Below are positions 54,560-63,066 of a stretch of 64,000 nt of DNA, piece after piece. The translations under genes were made by a program, and so were the position numbers. Source of the DNA: Mesostigma viride. Its lineage: Eukaryota > Streptophyta > Mesostigmatophyceae > Mesostigmatales > Mesostigmataceae. Under the pieces are notes generated by a model. The model did no database searches. It had not been told where the DNA came from and saw only the letters and a program-made list of their open reading frames with translations. The DNA lies in the NCBI GenBank assembly GCA_009746045.1, contig RPFO01000408.1, positions 1-64,000 on the forward strand. Direction: 5' to 3'. The stretch's first letter is position 1. Every line of letters starts with the position of its first letter.

Positions 54560-57023
54560 CACGAGGGGGTGCCAACGTGCGCCAGCCAGCCAAAACACTT
54601 CGTGCCAAGGCCCAATCCCGCACCTCCCGGGGGAAGTACAAATTCAGGCCCATAAGCGCATTGACACACAACTGGCGGCTGTAACACCGTGAGTGCGCCC
54701 AAGCGACATACTCGCAATAGTATTCCTCTATCGTCAAGCCGCGCAACAAGCTGCCAACCCGACCCCGCCGGCTCGCCCACCATGCGAAAAAGGACCTAAG
54801 ACCCCGATGGTAAACCATCAAAGTAGCCGGCTTCACCTTGCCCTCAAGAAGGGTCAAGTAGCTAGCGCCAAGCCGAGGCCCGGGATTGGGATGAACACCC
54901 TCGCGAGTCAAATCGCGGACCCACCCGGCCACCGAGGCAGCCATGGAAAGCCCCCGCGAAGGCCCATCCGCAGGCTGAAGCTCACTTGGCGTCCAGACCC
55001 ATTGTGAGCGGCTGCCGGTGACCAACGTAAGAGCGCACAACCGGCGGCATTGCTTGTTTAACCGGTAAGAAGAGGAACGCCCTTTAGCCAAGCAGCCCAA
55101 AGCGGCAGTGGAGTCCACTAACCTCACCACCCGCTTACCCCATGTTCCGAGGTTCCGGGCCGAGCGCTCCACCCCCTTCACAGCGGCCCGCACTTCCTTC
55201 TCGTTGATGTGCATGGTCGAATCGCGCCAGCGACTCTTGATCCCGACGCGCCATCGCCCGTGGATGATGGCTTTTTCCGCGGCCTTGGTCAAGGGTCTAG
55301 GCCCGGCATACATGGCCTCACCTGGGGTGAGGAGGGTTGGGTAACCCCGCACCTCCCGGGCCCGAGCTAATTCCGTCACCTCAGCTGGGGCCATCTCAGC
55401 GTAGACAACCCCCTGCCCAAAACTAGACGCATCCGAGGCCACCACCACCGGAGCCAGGGCAGCCCCCCGGTCCACACGGAGCATGGGGGCCAACGCCATG
55501 GCACACTCGAGCTCATCGCGCACACCTTGCCACAAAGGTCGCGTTCGCTGGCCCCACCCCTTGAGGTTGATGAACTTAAAACTCTGCTGCCATATGGACA
55601 AGCAAGTGCGGCTGAGCATCTGCAGCCACACCCACCGGCCCACGACGGCCGCCAGCGCCTCAGCGGTAGCGCGTCCCCTCTCGAGGAGTACACGAGTGTG
55701 CGCAACCACAAGGGTGAGCTGCTTAGCTGTCGGCTCCAACACCCCATCCCGCCGGTGAACAACACCCAGAGCTTCTAGCTCGTCCTCCCCCTCCGGGCTA
55801 GCCATGATCGTCTTGTCCTTGGAGGGCACAAGGTTGTTAGGCGCGTACCCGTCTTCAATAGCACTCGCGATTAAGCGATTCACCGCCTCGCACGTGCGCC
55901 CATTGCTGACCACCAGGTCATCAATAGTGATGGATACCATAGGGGCAGGGGGGTCCTCAAGGTCGATTTGCATCTCCCTCGTGCTCTCCTCCTTGTACTC
56001 GATGGCTAGGGCGGTTGGGTTACCCCATGCATTCCGAAGCACGGTCAGCTCCCCTACACTTGTGAGGCGGTTCACCTGCCGTCTAGGATCCAAAGCGCCC
56101 GTGGCATAGAGGACCATCTCATGGATGGCTTCCCCTAGCGCTACAGCGTGGGAGTGCCCCATGGCCAGCACTTTCAGCACTGGCCACACCCTCCTCCGCC
56201 GCCCCGGCAGCCCGACATCGGTGGACCACACATCAGGTAGCCCTTGATAATCCCACCACCACTCCGGCACTTGGATGGTATAGTAATACGAGACCAGATC
56301 GCTCTTGGCCGTGTAGCACCGACCCTTGATATAGACCTCCGAGTATATGCCCAGGTGGGGTAACACCGTCTTAGGGGGGTCCACCCACAGTGCGTTCCCC
56401 AACTTCTTATTCACAATGAGCCTTAACTCCCCCACTCCTTTGGCCACCCCAAAACATCCGTCTACCCACTTTGGCCGCGTCTCTCGGAACTCCACCATCC
56501 CCACGTCCGCTGCCCTCCCCATCAACTTGCCCCACTCCGCCATGGTGCACCCTCGGCTGGGGGCAGGTACATTCCAATACCTCGCACTGGCAGCCACCTC
56601 CGGCTTGATGCAGTTGGCTTCGCTCGCGTACACCTCTCGCCAACTAGGTCGTAGCGCCAGCAAATCCAGCAGCTTCGCCTTTCCTGCCACCTCGCGCTTC
56701 GGCAGACTCACCCGCTCCGCCACAAGTTGTTCATACTTATTACATTTCCCATAGATTAGATCACTTCCTTCTGCGGGGCCTGTCGCAACGCCGGTTACGC
56801 GGCGACTGTACCACTCGCAGTGCTTCTTGACCCTTTTCAGGGCCTCCGCCGTTCCTCTGGAGCACGCGCCTCCAGATTTAGGCGGAGGGTCTGCCCCCCC
56901 GTGCCATAGCCAATTCAACCACGTAATCACCTTGTGTTGTAGAGTGAAGGTCCGGCGGCGGCGAGTTGCACGCTGGCGTCTGCGTGCTGACCTCACTCTC
57001 CCCCACGTAGTGCTTAGAGGCAT
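54480..57023 (-). CDS. Reverse transcriptase / RNase H (Pol), with recombinase N-terminus
   Basis: The chosen start at 57023 (MPLSTTWGRV) lies just after the gag stop. The frame is open farther upstream to 57461 but there overlaps gag. RT motifs: KSDLVSYYYTIQVPEW (motif A), LAMGHSHAVALGEAI (motif B) and SITIDDLVV (the x-x-D-D catalytic pair). RNase H motifs: VVASDASSFGQGVVYAEM, NEKEVRAAV and LVDSTAALGCLAKG. Next comes a 2A-like EGVHPNPGP near 54875-54905, then the recombinase core-binding region. After the G run the frame reads through to 54480 out of register. This is the DIRS-superfamily domain order. Confidence 0.85.
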   Translation of the reverse strand: MPLSTTWGRVRSARRRQRATRRRRTFTLQHKVITWLNWLWHGGADPPPKSGGACSRGTAEALKRVKKHCEWYSRRVTGVATGPAEGSDLIYGKCNKYEQLVAERVSLPKREVAGKAKLLDLLALRPSWREVYASEANCIKPEVAASARYWNVPAPSRGCTMAEWGKLMGRAADVGMVEFRETRPKWVDGCFGVAKGVGELRLIVNKKLGNALWVDPPKTVLPHLGIYSEVYIKGRCYTAKSDLVSYYYTIQVPEWWWDYQGLPDVWSTDVGLPGRRRRVWPVLKVLAMGHSHAVALGEAIHEMVLYATGALDPRRQVNRLTSVGELTVLRNAWGNPTALAIEYKEESTREMQIDLEDPPAPMVSITIDDLVVSNGRTCEAVNRLIASAIEDGYAPNNLVPSKDKTIMASPEGEDELEALGVVHRRDGVLEPTAKQLTLVVAHTRVLLERGRATAEALAAVVGRWVWLQMLSRTCLSIWQQSFKFINLKGWGQRTRPLWQGVRDELECAMALAPMLRVDRGAALAPVVVASDASSFGQGVVYAEMAPAEVTELARAREVRGYPTLLTPGEAMYAGPRPLTKAAEKAIIHGRWRVGIKSRWRDSTMHINEKEVRAAVKGVERSARNLGTWGKRVVRLVDSTAALGCLAKGRSSSYRLNKQCRRLCALTLVTGSRSQWVWTPSELQPADGPSRGLSMAASVAGWVRDLTREGVHPNPGPRLGASYLTLLEGKVKPATLMVYHRGLRSFFAWWASRRGRVGSLLRGLTIEEYYCEYVAWAHSRCYSRQLCVNALMGLNLYFPREVRDWALARSVLAGWRTLAPPRAPPPFHGRLRLRLLVLWCSSGSLVRL

Positions 57024-57070
57024 TGTAGGAAGAGGCAGTGGGAAGGGGGAGCGGTTTACCCTTTCGGTGT

Positions 57071-58129
57071 TTACTTGGTTTGCTGGGCCTTGCCCAGCTT
57101 CTCCATCATCGTGGCGCTTTGCAGGGCCATCTTCATGGCCGGGTTGCTCACCAAGGAGGCATCTTCCTTGAGAGCAAGGAGGTGGCCAGCCACCTTCCAC
57201 CCTCCTGACCCCTGGCTCTCCACTAGGAGCATGGCTGCCACCACCCTCATGAGATACTCTACCCCAGCCAACTCCCCGGCTGCCGGCCCCAACTCCTTGA
57301 AGAGTGTGTCCATGGCCAGGGCGATGTTCATGACCACCTTCCTGCTTTCCTGGTTCCTCCACCCCCCTTGGCGAGTAGCCATGATCCAACTCTTTATCCC
57401 CCCTCCATTGTCGTTGGCATCCTCGAGCACCTCGGGGAGCACTCTCTCTTGCACCCTCCAATTCACCACTTGTGCTCGAGTGGGCAGCGTCACCCCTTTG
57501 GTCTTTTTCGGCTTCCTGGAAGCCCCATCTGCCCCGGCCAGCGCATCCTTCAATTTCGTCAGGAAATCCTCTTCCTCGGACTCCTCCTCCTCCTCCTCTT
57601 CTTTGCCCGCCTGCCCCTGCTTGCCAATAATAGCCGCCAGCTCCAAGAGCTGCTCCCTCACATCCCCCGCGGCCTTTCCCTTGCTCGGGGCTGGGCTTCC
57701 GACTTTTTTCGTCCCCTTTTTCGCCCCTTTCGTGGGCCGGCGTGGTGGCTGCATCTCCTCTTCGTCCGAGTCCGCCAAGTCCCGGGCGCTTTGGAGGGCT
57801 GCCACTAGCGCTTCGTTTGGGTCCGCTGCTGCCAGAATTTCAGGCCCGTCCACGTGGTCGACCAGCAGTCCAACGACGGACTCCAGCTGGGCCGCAGACC
57901 ACCGGCTGACAGTAGTTACCCAGTCGGTCCCGAGGACCGCCTCAAAGGCAGCGCACACTTCAGGCAGGCCCGAGCAAGTGGAGAGCTCCTGATGGAGCCT
58001 TTTCTTCTGCGTCGGCCAGCCTAGTCGGCCCTTTCCCGTCTGTTTAGTAGCTGTCGGCACCTCGGGATTAGCTTTCGGTAATTGCTTCCCAGCACCTGTC
58101 GAACCTGGCTTCCGCCCGGGCTTCGGCAT
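57071..58129 (-). CDS. Gag-like protein of the retrotransposon
   Basis: 352 aa between the A1 repeat and Pol. The N-terminus is basic and P/K-rich (PKPGRKPGSTGAGKQL). An acidic, low-complexity linker (KEEEEEEESEEEDFL) precedes a helical C-terminal part (KSWIMATRQGGWRNQESRK). Position and composition fit a nucleocapsid-type protein. No zinc knuckle is present. Confidence 0.7.
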   Translation of the reverse strand: MPKPGRKPGSTGAGKQLPKANPEVPTATKQTGKGRLGWPTQKKRLHQELSTCSGLPEVCAAFEAVLGTDWVTTVSRWSAAQLESVVGLLVDHVDGPEILAAADPNEALVAALQSARDLADSDEEEMQPPRRPTKGAKKGTKKVGSPAPSKGKAAGDVREQLLELAAIIGKQGQAGKEEEEEEESEEEDFLTKLKDALAGADGASRKPKKTKGVTLPTRAQVVNWRVQERVLPEVLEDANDNGGGIKSWIMATRQGGWRNQESRKVVMNIALAMDTLFKELGPAAGELAGVEYLMRVVAAMLLVESQGSGGWKVAGHLLALKEDASLVSNPAMKMALQSATMMEKLGKAQQTK

Positions 58130-58200
58130 CCCAGCCGCTTTGCAGAAAGGAATTCTGGGCGTCAGCTACGCTGCCCCTGACCCCTGTCGCCGCCTTCGTT

Positions 58201-58582
58201 AAAACAAAAGAGACCGCCATGAGCTAGGTGAGCAAGCTTTTATCGTGTTTCAAGGCCAACGGCTCTCTACCAACGGCCAGATCCGGCAACGGCCTCTAAA
58301 CAGTTTTAGCCGTCAAGTTTTACTTCAGATATTGCCTGTTGCAAACCCGTCCGCAATCACAGATCTGCTAGGAGAACCTAGACGCAAAAATCCGTCGTCA
58401 AGGTACTCAGCACACCGTCAAGGTATGGGCCGCAACAATTAGGCCATATCTTCCGTAATACTCGTACACTAGAAGCCTAATCAACCTTATTACGATCACA
58501 TCACCCAGCTCTATTTCACCTAGCATCAGCGGCTCCCCTTCCGTATCACTATAAAGAAACTATGTTCAGAGAACCCCGATTC
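58201..58582 (-). repeat. Retrotransposon A1 repeat (382 bp)
   Basis: 5' terminal repeat in the element's reading direction. It ends at CCCCGATTC next to the viral flank CTATTATAGAAATG. Confidence 0.9.
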
Positions 58583-58601
58583 CTATTATAGAAATGCTGT
58601 A

Positions 58602-59027
58602 ATGCCCCTGAAATGGTCACAGTTGGACAAAAAATTAGCTGCACAAAAAAAACCCGTTAATCACGAAGACATCCGTTTAGAAGAAGTACCCCCCCGAAAA
58701 AAGAGACCAGATGACGACGAGGACGCTCCATCTGCAAATCCGAGAGCGGACGAGGCCGCGGACGTCTCCGCGAAGACCGGCATCGAGAAGGCGAAACACT
58801 ATTCCGCCTTAGCCGGGAAGGCGGTAGTCGGCGGAATAGCCACGGTCGGAGGATTCTTTGTTTTTGATAAACTTGTGAGCTTGTTTTCCAACTCAGACTC
58901 CACTGAAGAAGAAACTACGACAGAAAATTCAAGAGGCTTGAACATATTTTATGGAATTTCAATTATAATCATTTTACTCGTAATCATTTTCCTGTTCTAC
59001 AAATATTTCACTCGCTCGTCTACTTAA
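58602..59027 (+). CDS. Membrane protein, paralogue of 52783 gene
   Basis: 141 aa. A charged, P/E/D-rich N-terminus is followed by a weakly hydrophobic helix (LAGKAVVGGIATVGGFFVFD), an acidic loop and a C-terminal transmembrane segment (IFYGISIIIILLVIIFLFYK). The layout matches the gene at 52783, now separated from it by the retrotransposon. Its stop overlaps that of the convergent reductase gene by a few bases. Confidence 0.75.
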   Translation: MPLKWSQLDKKLAAQKKPVNHEDIRLEEVPPRKKRPDDDEDAPSANPRADEAADVSAKTGIEKAKHYSALAGKAVVGGIATVGGFFVFDKLVSLFSNSDSTEEETTTENSRGLNIFYGISIIIILLVIIFLFYKYFTRSST

Positions 59028-61053
59028 CAGGGCATGCTCCATTCGGACAATCGGAGGAAAACATGTCCTCGTAGGACATGATCCCCGAGTATGATACGGG
59101 GCGCAAAGATGCCACATAGGACTCGAACTTCGTCTTGGTCACCACTTCCTGTGGGAGATATGCGTACCCGAGATCGGCCGCGTTCTTCGTCGGATCGCAC
59201 CTCAAAAGGAACGAAACCCCGACGTACTCGTCCCAGTGCCGGTCTAGCCAGTCCAGGATGGACGGGATCTCGCTCGGGTCATACGAAATCGTGCAGCTGA
59301 CGTTCTGCTCGCAGAAACTGTCCATGACCTCACGATATCTCTCGAGCTGATCGACGGCAGTCTCGACGTTCACCTCGACCTCCTCCACAGTCCCGTCCTT
59401 GCGAGTCACCGTCTTTTTGACGAAAGGGACGTTGTCGAAAGAAACTGGGAAAGTCACCAACACCGATTCAGGCTCGAAAGGTTTGTCGATGACGCGGTAT
59501 CCCGCTTCCAAAAACCGCCGGACAAGCTCGTCGTGCTTCGAAAACGTGACGTTGTTGAAAACGTACTTCCCAAGCGGCTTGTGGATGCCTTCTGGGACCT
59601 CTCCCCACTCCTTGGTGGACATGATCTTGGAAAGCGTCCCGCTCGGCTTGATGCACGTGACGTTCTTGGGTAGAGGGCGGTGGAGTTCCATGGCCATCGA
59701 GTAGGCTGCCGTCACGATGATGTTGCGCATCCTCCTGAAATCGTACGACTGAAGGTCAGGCCTCGTGACGATCCCCGTCAGACCCACTCCGCAGAGGTGC
59801 AGAAAGCCGTTGTTGAGATGCCACGCCTCTTGCAGAATCTCGTCCTGCAAGTTGACGCACGTCTGGCGGTAGTTCATCCTAGCCGTGAGGTATAACGACC
59901 GCTCGAGGTTTCCCTTGTCGCACGCGCGAAACGCAGCGAGGTTGACTTCGGAAAGGTTGCAGAAAGACTTGTTGCCTAACAGGATCTCGGAACATGGATT
60001 CACGCCCGCACACCACGGTGCGCGACGGAGAGCGGTCTCCATGTTGATGAGCCCCGGCTCGCTGCCACCCGACTCGAGCATGATGTCGAAAATCTCGACG
60101 AGCTGATCGGTAGTTGGCTTCGAGTAGAACACGAGACTGTTGTTAGACTGCTGCCTGTGCGGATTATCCTTCCAGAACTCCTTCTTCGCATACGCGAATT
60201 CGCGCCATTCAGGAGACCCGTACTTGATAAGAGCGATCTCCGCCGAACGACGACTGCTCAAGATCGTTCCGATGTGGTTCACGATGTCGACAATGTCCAT
60301 TTTCGTCAACAGCTGGTCGGAACGCTTGGACAGAAGTCGGGCGATCTTTTCGAACGCGGTGGCAATCTGCGCGTCTCCGCTCGATGTCCATGCGTACCCG
60401 GACAGCCTCTCTCCGGCTGGTCGGATCTCGCTGAAGTCGAGAATGAGCGTCTTGGCAGGGAACTTGCCCGCAAGGAGTTTGCCTACGCTTTTTGCCCAAG
60501 CGATAGCTGAATCCCCGACGCTGATCGTCCAAACCTTCGACTCGCTGTCGAACGTCTCTTTGTTGATCTCTCGCCCTCCCTTAGTCGTGCGTTTGGACCG
60601 AATCACCTGCACGTCGTCGATAGCGTTTGCAAACCCGTTGAGCGTTCCGGTAATGGGTGCGAATCCGACTCCGCATCCTTGGAGCAAAAGCCAGGTCACG
60701 TCCACGACGTCGTAGACCGTCTCGATGTTTGTGAATGCGCAGTTGAACATTGAGGACTCTCTTCGCCGAGAAAGTTCGGTGCCGCCGAGCCAGAGCGTGC
60801 GACCAGCAGGTGCCACACGGCGAGAAAGAATGAGAGAGCGAACCTCTTCGAGCTCCGCTTCCTCTTGTGCAGTAAGGTTTTCGCCTTTGGCTCGCACCCA
60901 CAGCCATCGCTGATGGGACATGACGCGGTCGACGACCTGCTGCCATGTCTCGAGACCCTTTCCTCCCTGGTCGAGTGGGCGGTGGTAGGTACGTAGGGCG
61001 ATTGCCATCGCCCTATCCGTAGGAGTGGTGTCCATGGCCGCGGGTGCTTGCAT
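59020..61053 (-). CDS. Adenosylcobalamin-dependent ribonucleoside-triphosphate reductase (class II)
   Basis: 677 aa, monomeric RTPR type. It reduces nucleotides to deoxynucleotides using vitamin B12 and needs no small subunit. Seen: C105 (MFNCAF), then C354-x-E356 and C365 in NPCSEI ... SFCNLSEVN, and a C-terminal shuttle pair C669 and C674 (CPNGACPVK). These spacings equal those of the Lactobacillus enzyme (C119, C408-E410-C419, C731/C736). A short N-terminus (start at 61053 or 61035) is followed by an otherwise full-length enzyme. It supplies dNTPs for viral DNA synthesis. No class I R2 gene is seen in this window. Confidence 0.9.
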   Translation of the reverse strand: MQAPAAMDTTPTDRAMAIALRTYHRPLDQGGKGLETWQQVVDRVMSHQRWLWVRAKGENLTAQEEAELEEVRSLILSRRVAPAGRTLWLGGTELSRRRESSMFNCAFTNIETVYDVVDVTWLLLQGCGVGFAPITGTLNGFANAIDDVQVIRSKRTTKGGREINKETFDSESKVWTISVGDSAIAWAKSVGKLLAGKFPAKTLILDFSEIRPAGERLSGYAWTSSGDAQIATAFEKIARLLSKRSDQLLTKMDIVDIVNHIGTILSSRRSAEIALIKYGSPEWREFAYAKKEFWKDNPHRQQSNNSLVFYSKPTTDQLVEIFDIMLESGGSEPGLINMETALRRAPWCAGVNPCSEILLGNKSFCNLSEVNLAAFRACDKGNLERSLYLTARMNYRQTCVNLQDEILQEAWHLNNGFLHLCGVGLTGIVTRPDLQSYDFRRMRNIIVTAAYSMAMELHRPLPKNVTCIKPSGTLSKIMSTKEWGEVPEGIHKPLGKYVFNNVTFSKHDELVRRFLEAGYRVIDKPFEPESVLVTFPVSFDNVPFVKKTVTRKDGTVEEVEVNVETAVDQLERYREVMDSFCEQNVSCTISYDPSEIPSILDWLDRHWDEYVGVSFLLRCDPTKNAADLGYAYLPQEVVTKTKFESYVASLRPVSYSGIMSYEDMFSSDCPNGACPVK

Positions 61054-61094
61054 GCCTCGTGAAGAGAAGAGACTTTTATCGTTGCCGGATAACC

Positions 61095-61964
61095 TTACAT
61101 GCGAGATCCGGAGAACTGAATGACGACGCCGATTTCGTTGCCGTCGGAATCATAACCGCCTATGGTGACGTAGAAGGAGTCGCCCGATGCAAAAGTTTGA
61201 GCGTTTAGGAGTTTTTTTGAGCCCACGACGGCAAATTTGCCGTTCAACAGAATCTTAGACGAGTCAGAAATCGAAACCGTGTCAGAAAGAACAATCTGTC
61301 CGTTTAAAGCGTTGTGTACGGTAATCAAGAACTGATGGTTTGCTAACGGTTTTGAAGGCACGTTGTTTGCGCTTACGGCGATTGTGTCTATGGCAGCGGA
61401 AAACGGAAAAGCCGGCAACAGAATATTTTGAGAACCCGATCCCGTGACAGCGGTCACTGTCGTGGACCCGTCGAGTTGTGAACCAGAGTAGTGAAATACC
61501 TCAGTGGCGACTGGAGTGAACACGTTCGCGTTCACCCATTTGCCGTTCAAGAAATTCAGAACTTGTCCGGTCTGAGGGTTGTTAATTTCCACGTCTGAAA
61601 TGCCTTCAAGCACGCTAGGAGTGAGACTATCTATGTACGCTTTGTTAACCGCGTCGTACGGAGTTAGAGGCGGGGATTGGACCATAACTTTGCCGCCTTC
61701 CGATATTGTTAACGAGCGACCAGGGGATAGCAACACGTCCCGATGGAACACAAATGTGCCAAGGGGTGCTGCCATAGAAGGCCCTTGCGAAAAATCTGTC
61801 GAAAAGTTTTGGATGTCTTCATAAGCCCCCACTGCAGAATATCTACGTATGGATAGATTCTGGTTATCAACCGTGATTTGAAATTCGCCCACTTCGGGAC
61901 CTAACGCGACATCGTTTACTAACATCAACGACCGGGTGCGAAGGGTCCCGGACGTGGTCGTCAT
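61095..61964 (-). CDS. Fibre-like virion protein
   Basis: 289 aa from the ATG at 61964 (MTTTSGTLRTRSLM). The longer start at 62021 adds a hydrophobic stretch that overlaps the neighbour. The pattern PYDAVNKAYIDSLTP is typical of the start of phage-type tail-fibre stalk regions. A trimeric-fibre-like C-terminus with beta-rich, D/S/N-rich segments follows (FYVTIGGYDSDGNEIGV). A surface fibre or attachment role is inferred. Confidence 0.65.
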   Translation of the reverse strand: MTTTSGTLRTRSLMLVNDVALGPEVGEFQITVDNQNLSIRRYSAVGAYEDIQNFSTDFSQGPSMAAPLGTFVFHRDVLLSPGRSLTISEGGKVMVQSPPLTPYDAVNKAYIDSLTPSVLEGISDVEINNPQTGQVLNFLNGKWVNANVFTPVATEVFHYSGSQLDGSTTVTAVTGSGSQNILLPAFPFSAAIDTIAVSANNVPSKPLANHQFLITVHNALNGQIVLSDTVSISDSSKILLNGKFAVVGSKKLLNAQTFASGDSFYVTIGGYDSDGNEIGVVIQFSGSRM

Positions 61965-62002
61965 TTTTGCGTAATCATCAATTAGATTCCATAAAAAAAT
62001 AA

Positions 62003-63066
62003 TTACGAAATAGACCCGCAAAAACGGACTGAACCTACGGTAGAGATGCTAGCAAACACGAAACGAACAGGGCCGGAGAAATCGGCAGGATGGTTGTACT
62101 CGAGAGATGTGGAACCGGTCCCTCCGCTCGCAGCTGCTGTTGTCGGAGATGACATGGAGTGCATTTCGGAGACGCGGTACGGCCTGTCTTTGCCCGTAGA
62201 AATATACTGCCTTATTTGACTGCCCGATCTTTGAAACGCTACAAAAAAGGACTCGCCGGCCATAGGAACGCGAAGTCCAGTGCTTTCGATGGACACGAGG
62301 TTGCGTTGATATCCTTGACCTCTTGCGTGGTAGAATTTACCAACTCCGCTAGCCGGTAAAAACGAGGCGAGGCCCAGTCGCTCGCCGGTTCCGTAATTAA
62401 GGTACCTCCCAAACACATTAAGGTTCGGGTCAGTGACGGTAAGAACGTTGTCGTACAAAAACGGCCTAGCAGAGTCGTCCACCATCACGACGCCCGTGTT
62501 GATGTCCAAGGGCCGAACTCCGGACTGCTGGTATTGAAACAAGACGGCAAAGTCGACGCCAGTGTTGAAACGAATGTCCGTGAACACGCACATGCGAGAA
62601 TGTGCTTCCTCCAAACCCTTGATGGAGTAATAACTTCCGTTGAGCGTGAACAGATCGTCGGCGGAATTATCGGGCCCGAACTCAATCGTGTCTACCGCTG
62701 AACCCCCCAAAACCGTGGTTTGGTCCCACGTAGGGTGAATAATGCCAAATGTTGATCTCGCCGAATCGTCTCCAGAAAACGCGTACCACGAATAACCAGA
62801 GGGAACCGGAAACTTTGAAACCGTACGTGTCGTGATTTTTGAGCCAATAGGGAGACTTGCAAACAACCAATAGGTCTTCAAAGGTGTGAGGCTTGATCCA
62901 CCCGTTCCATCCGCAGGGTTTCCAGAGTTGTCCCACGTGCCATTTCGTCCGATCCATATTTTAGCGTCCGTATCGATAGCAAACATGTACGTCCCGTTTG
63001 CTGTGATGGAAGGCGTTACAGCGATGCTTTGGCCAGCCCCGTCAAACCTGTCTACTCCAAGCGTGA
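62003..63066 (-). CDS. Fibre-like protein, downstream frame (SPRY-type and beta-rich domains)
   Basis: Second frame of the gene that enters from the right edge. Its frame is open from about 63066 and its first ATG is at 62986. The segment around the frame change (RFDGAGQSIAVTP ... DAKIWIGRNGTWDNSGNP) is a SPRY-like module often found in phage and giant-virus fibres. About 250 residues of beta-rich sequence follow, with a conserved-looking RVSEMHSMSSP near the end. It is continuous with the upstream frame if one base is gained or lost at the five C at 63069-63073. Confidence 0.65.

Larger units (their letters stand above)
53191..58582 (-). mobile_element. Tyrosine-recombinase retrotransposon (PAT/DIRS type) with split direct repeats
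   Basis: Complete 5.39 kb element on the minus strand. Read in its own direction, the order is A1 (58582-58201), gag-like, RT/RNase H and recombinase genes, B1 (53870-53737), A2 (53739-53358), B2 (53324-53191). This A1-ORFs-B1-A2-B2 order is the split-direct-repeat layout of PAT/Ngaro-like elements, which integrate with a tyrosine recombinase and make no target duplication. It lies neatly between two paralogous membrane-protein genes. The predicted empty site joins 53190 to 58583, leaving a normal short intergenic gap. Confidence 0.9.
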
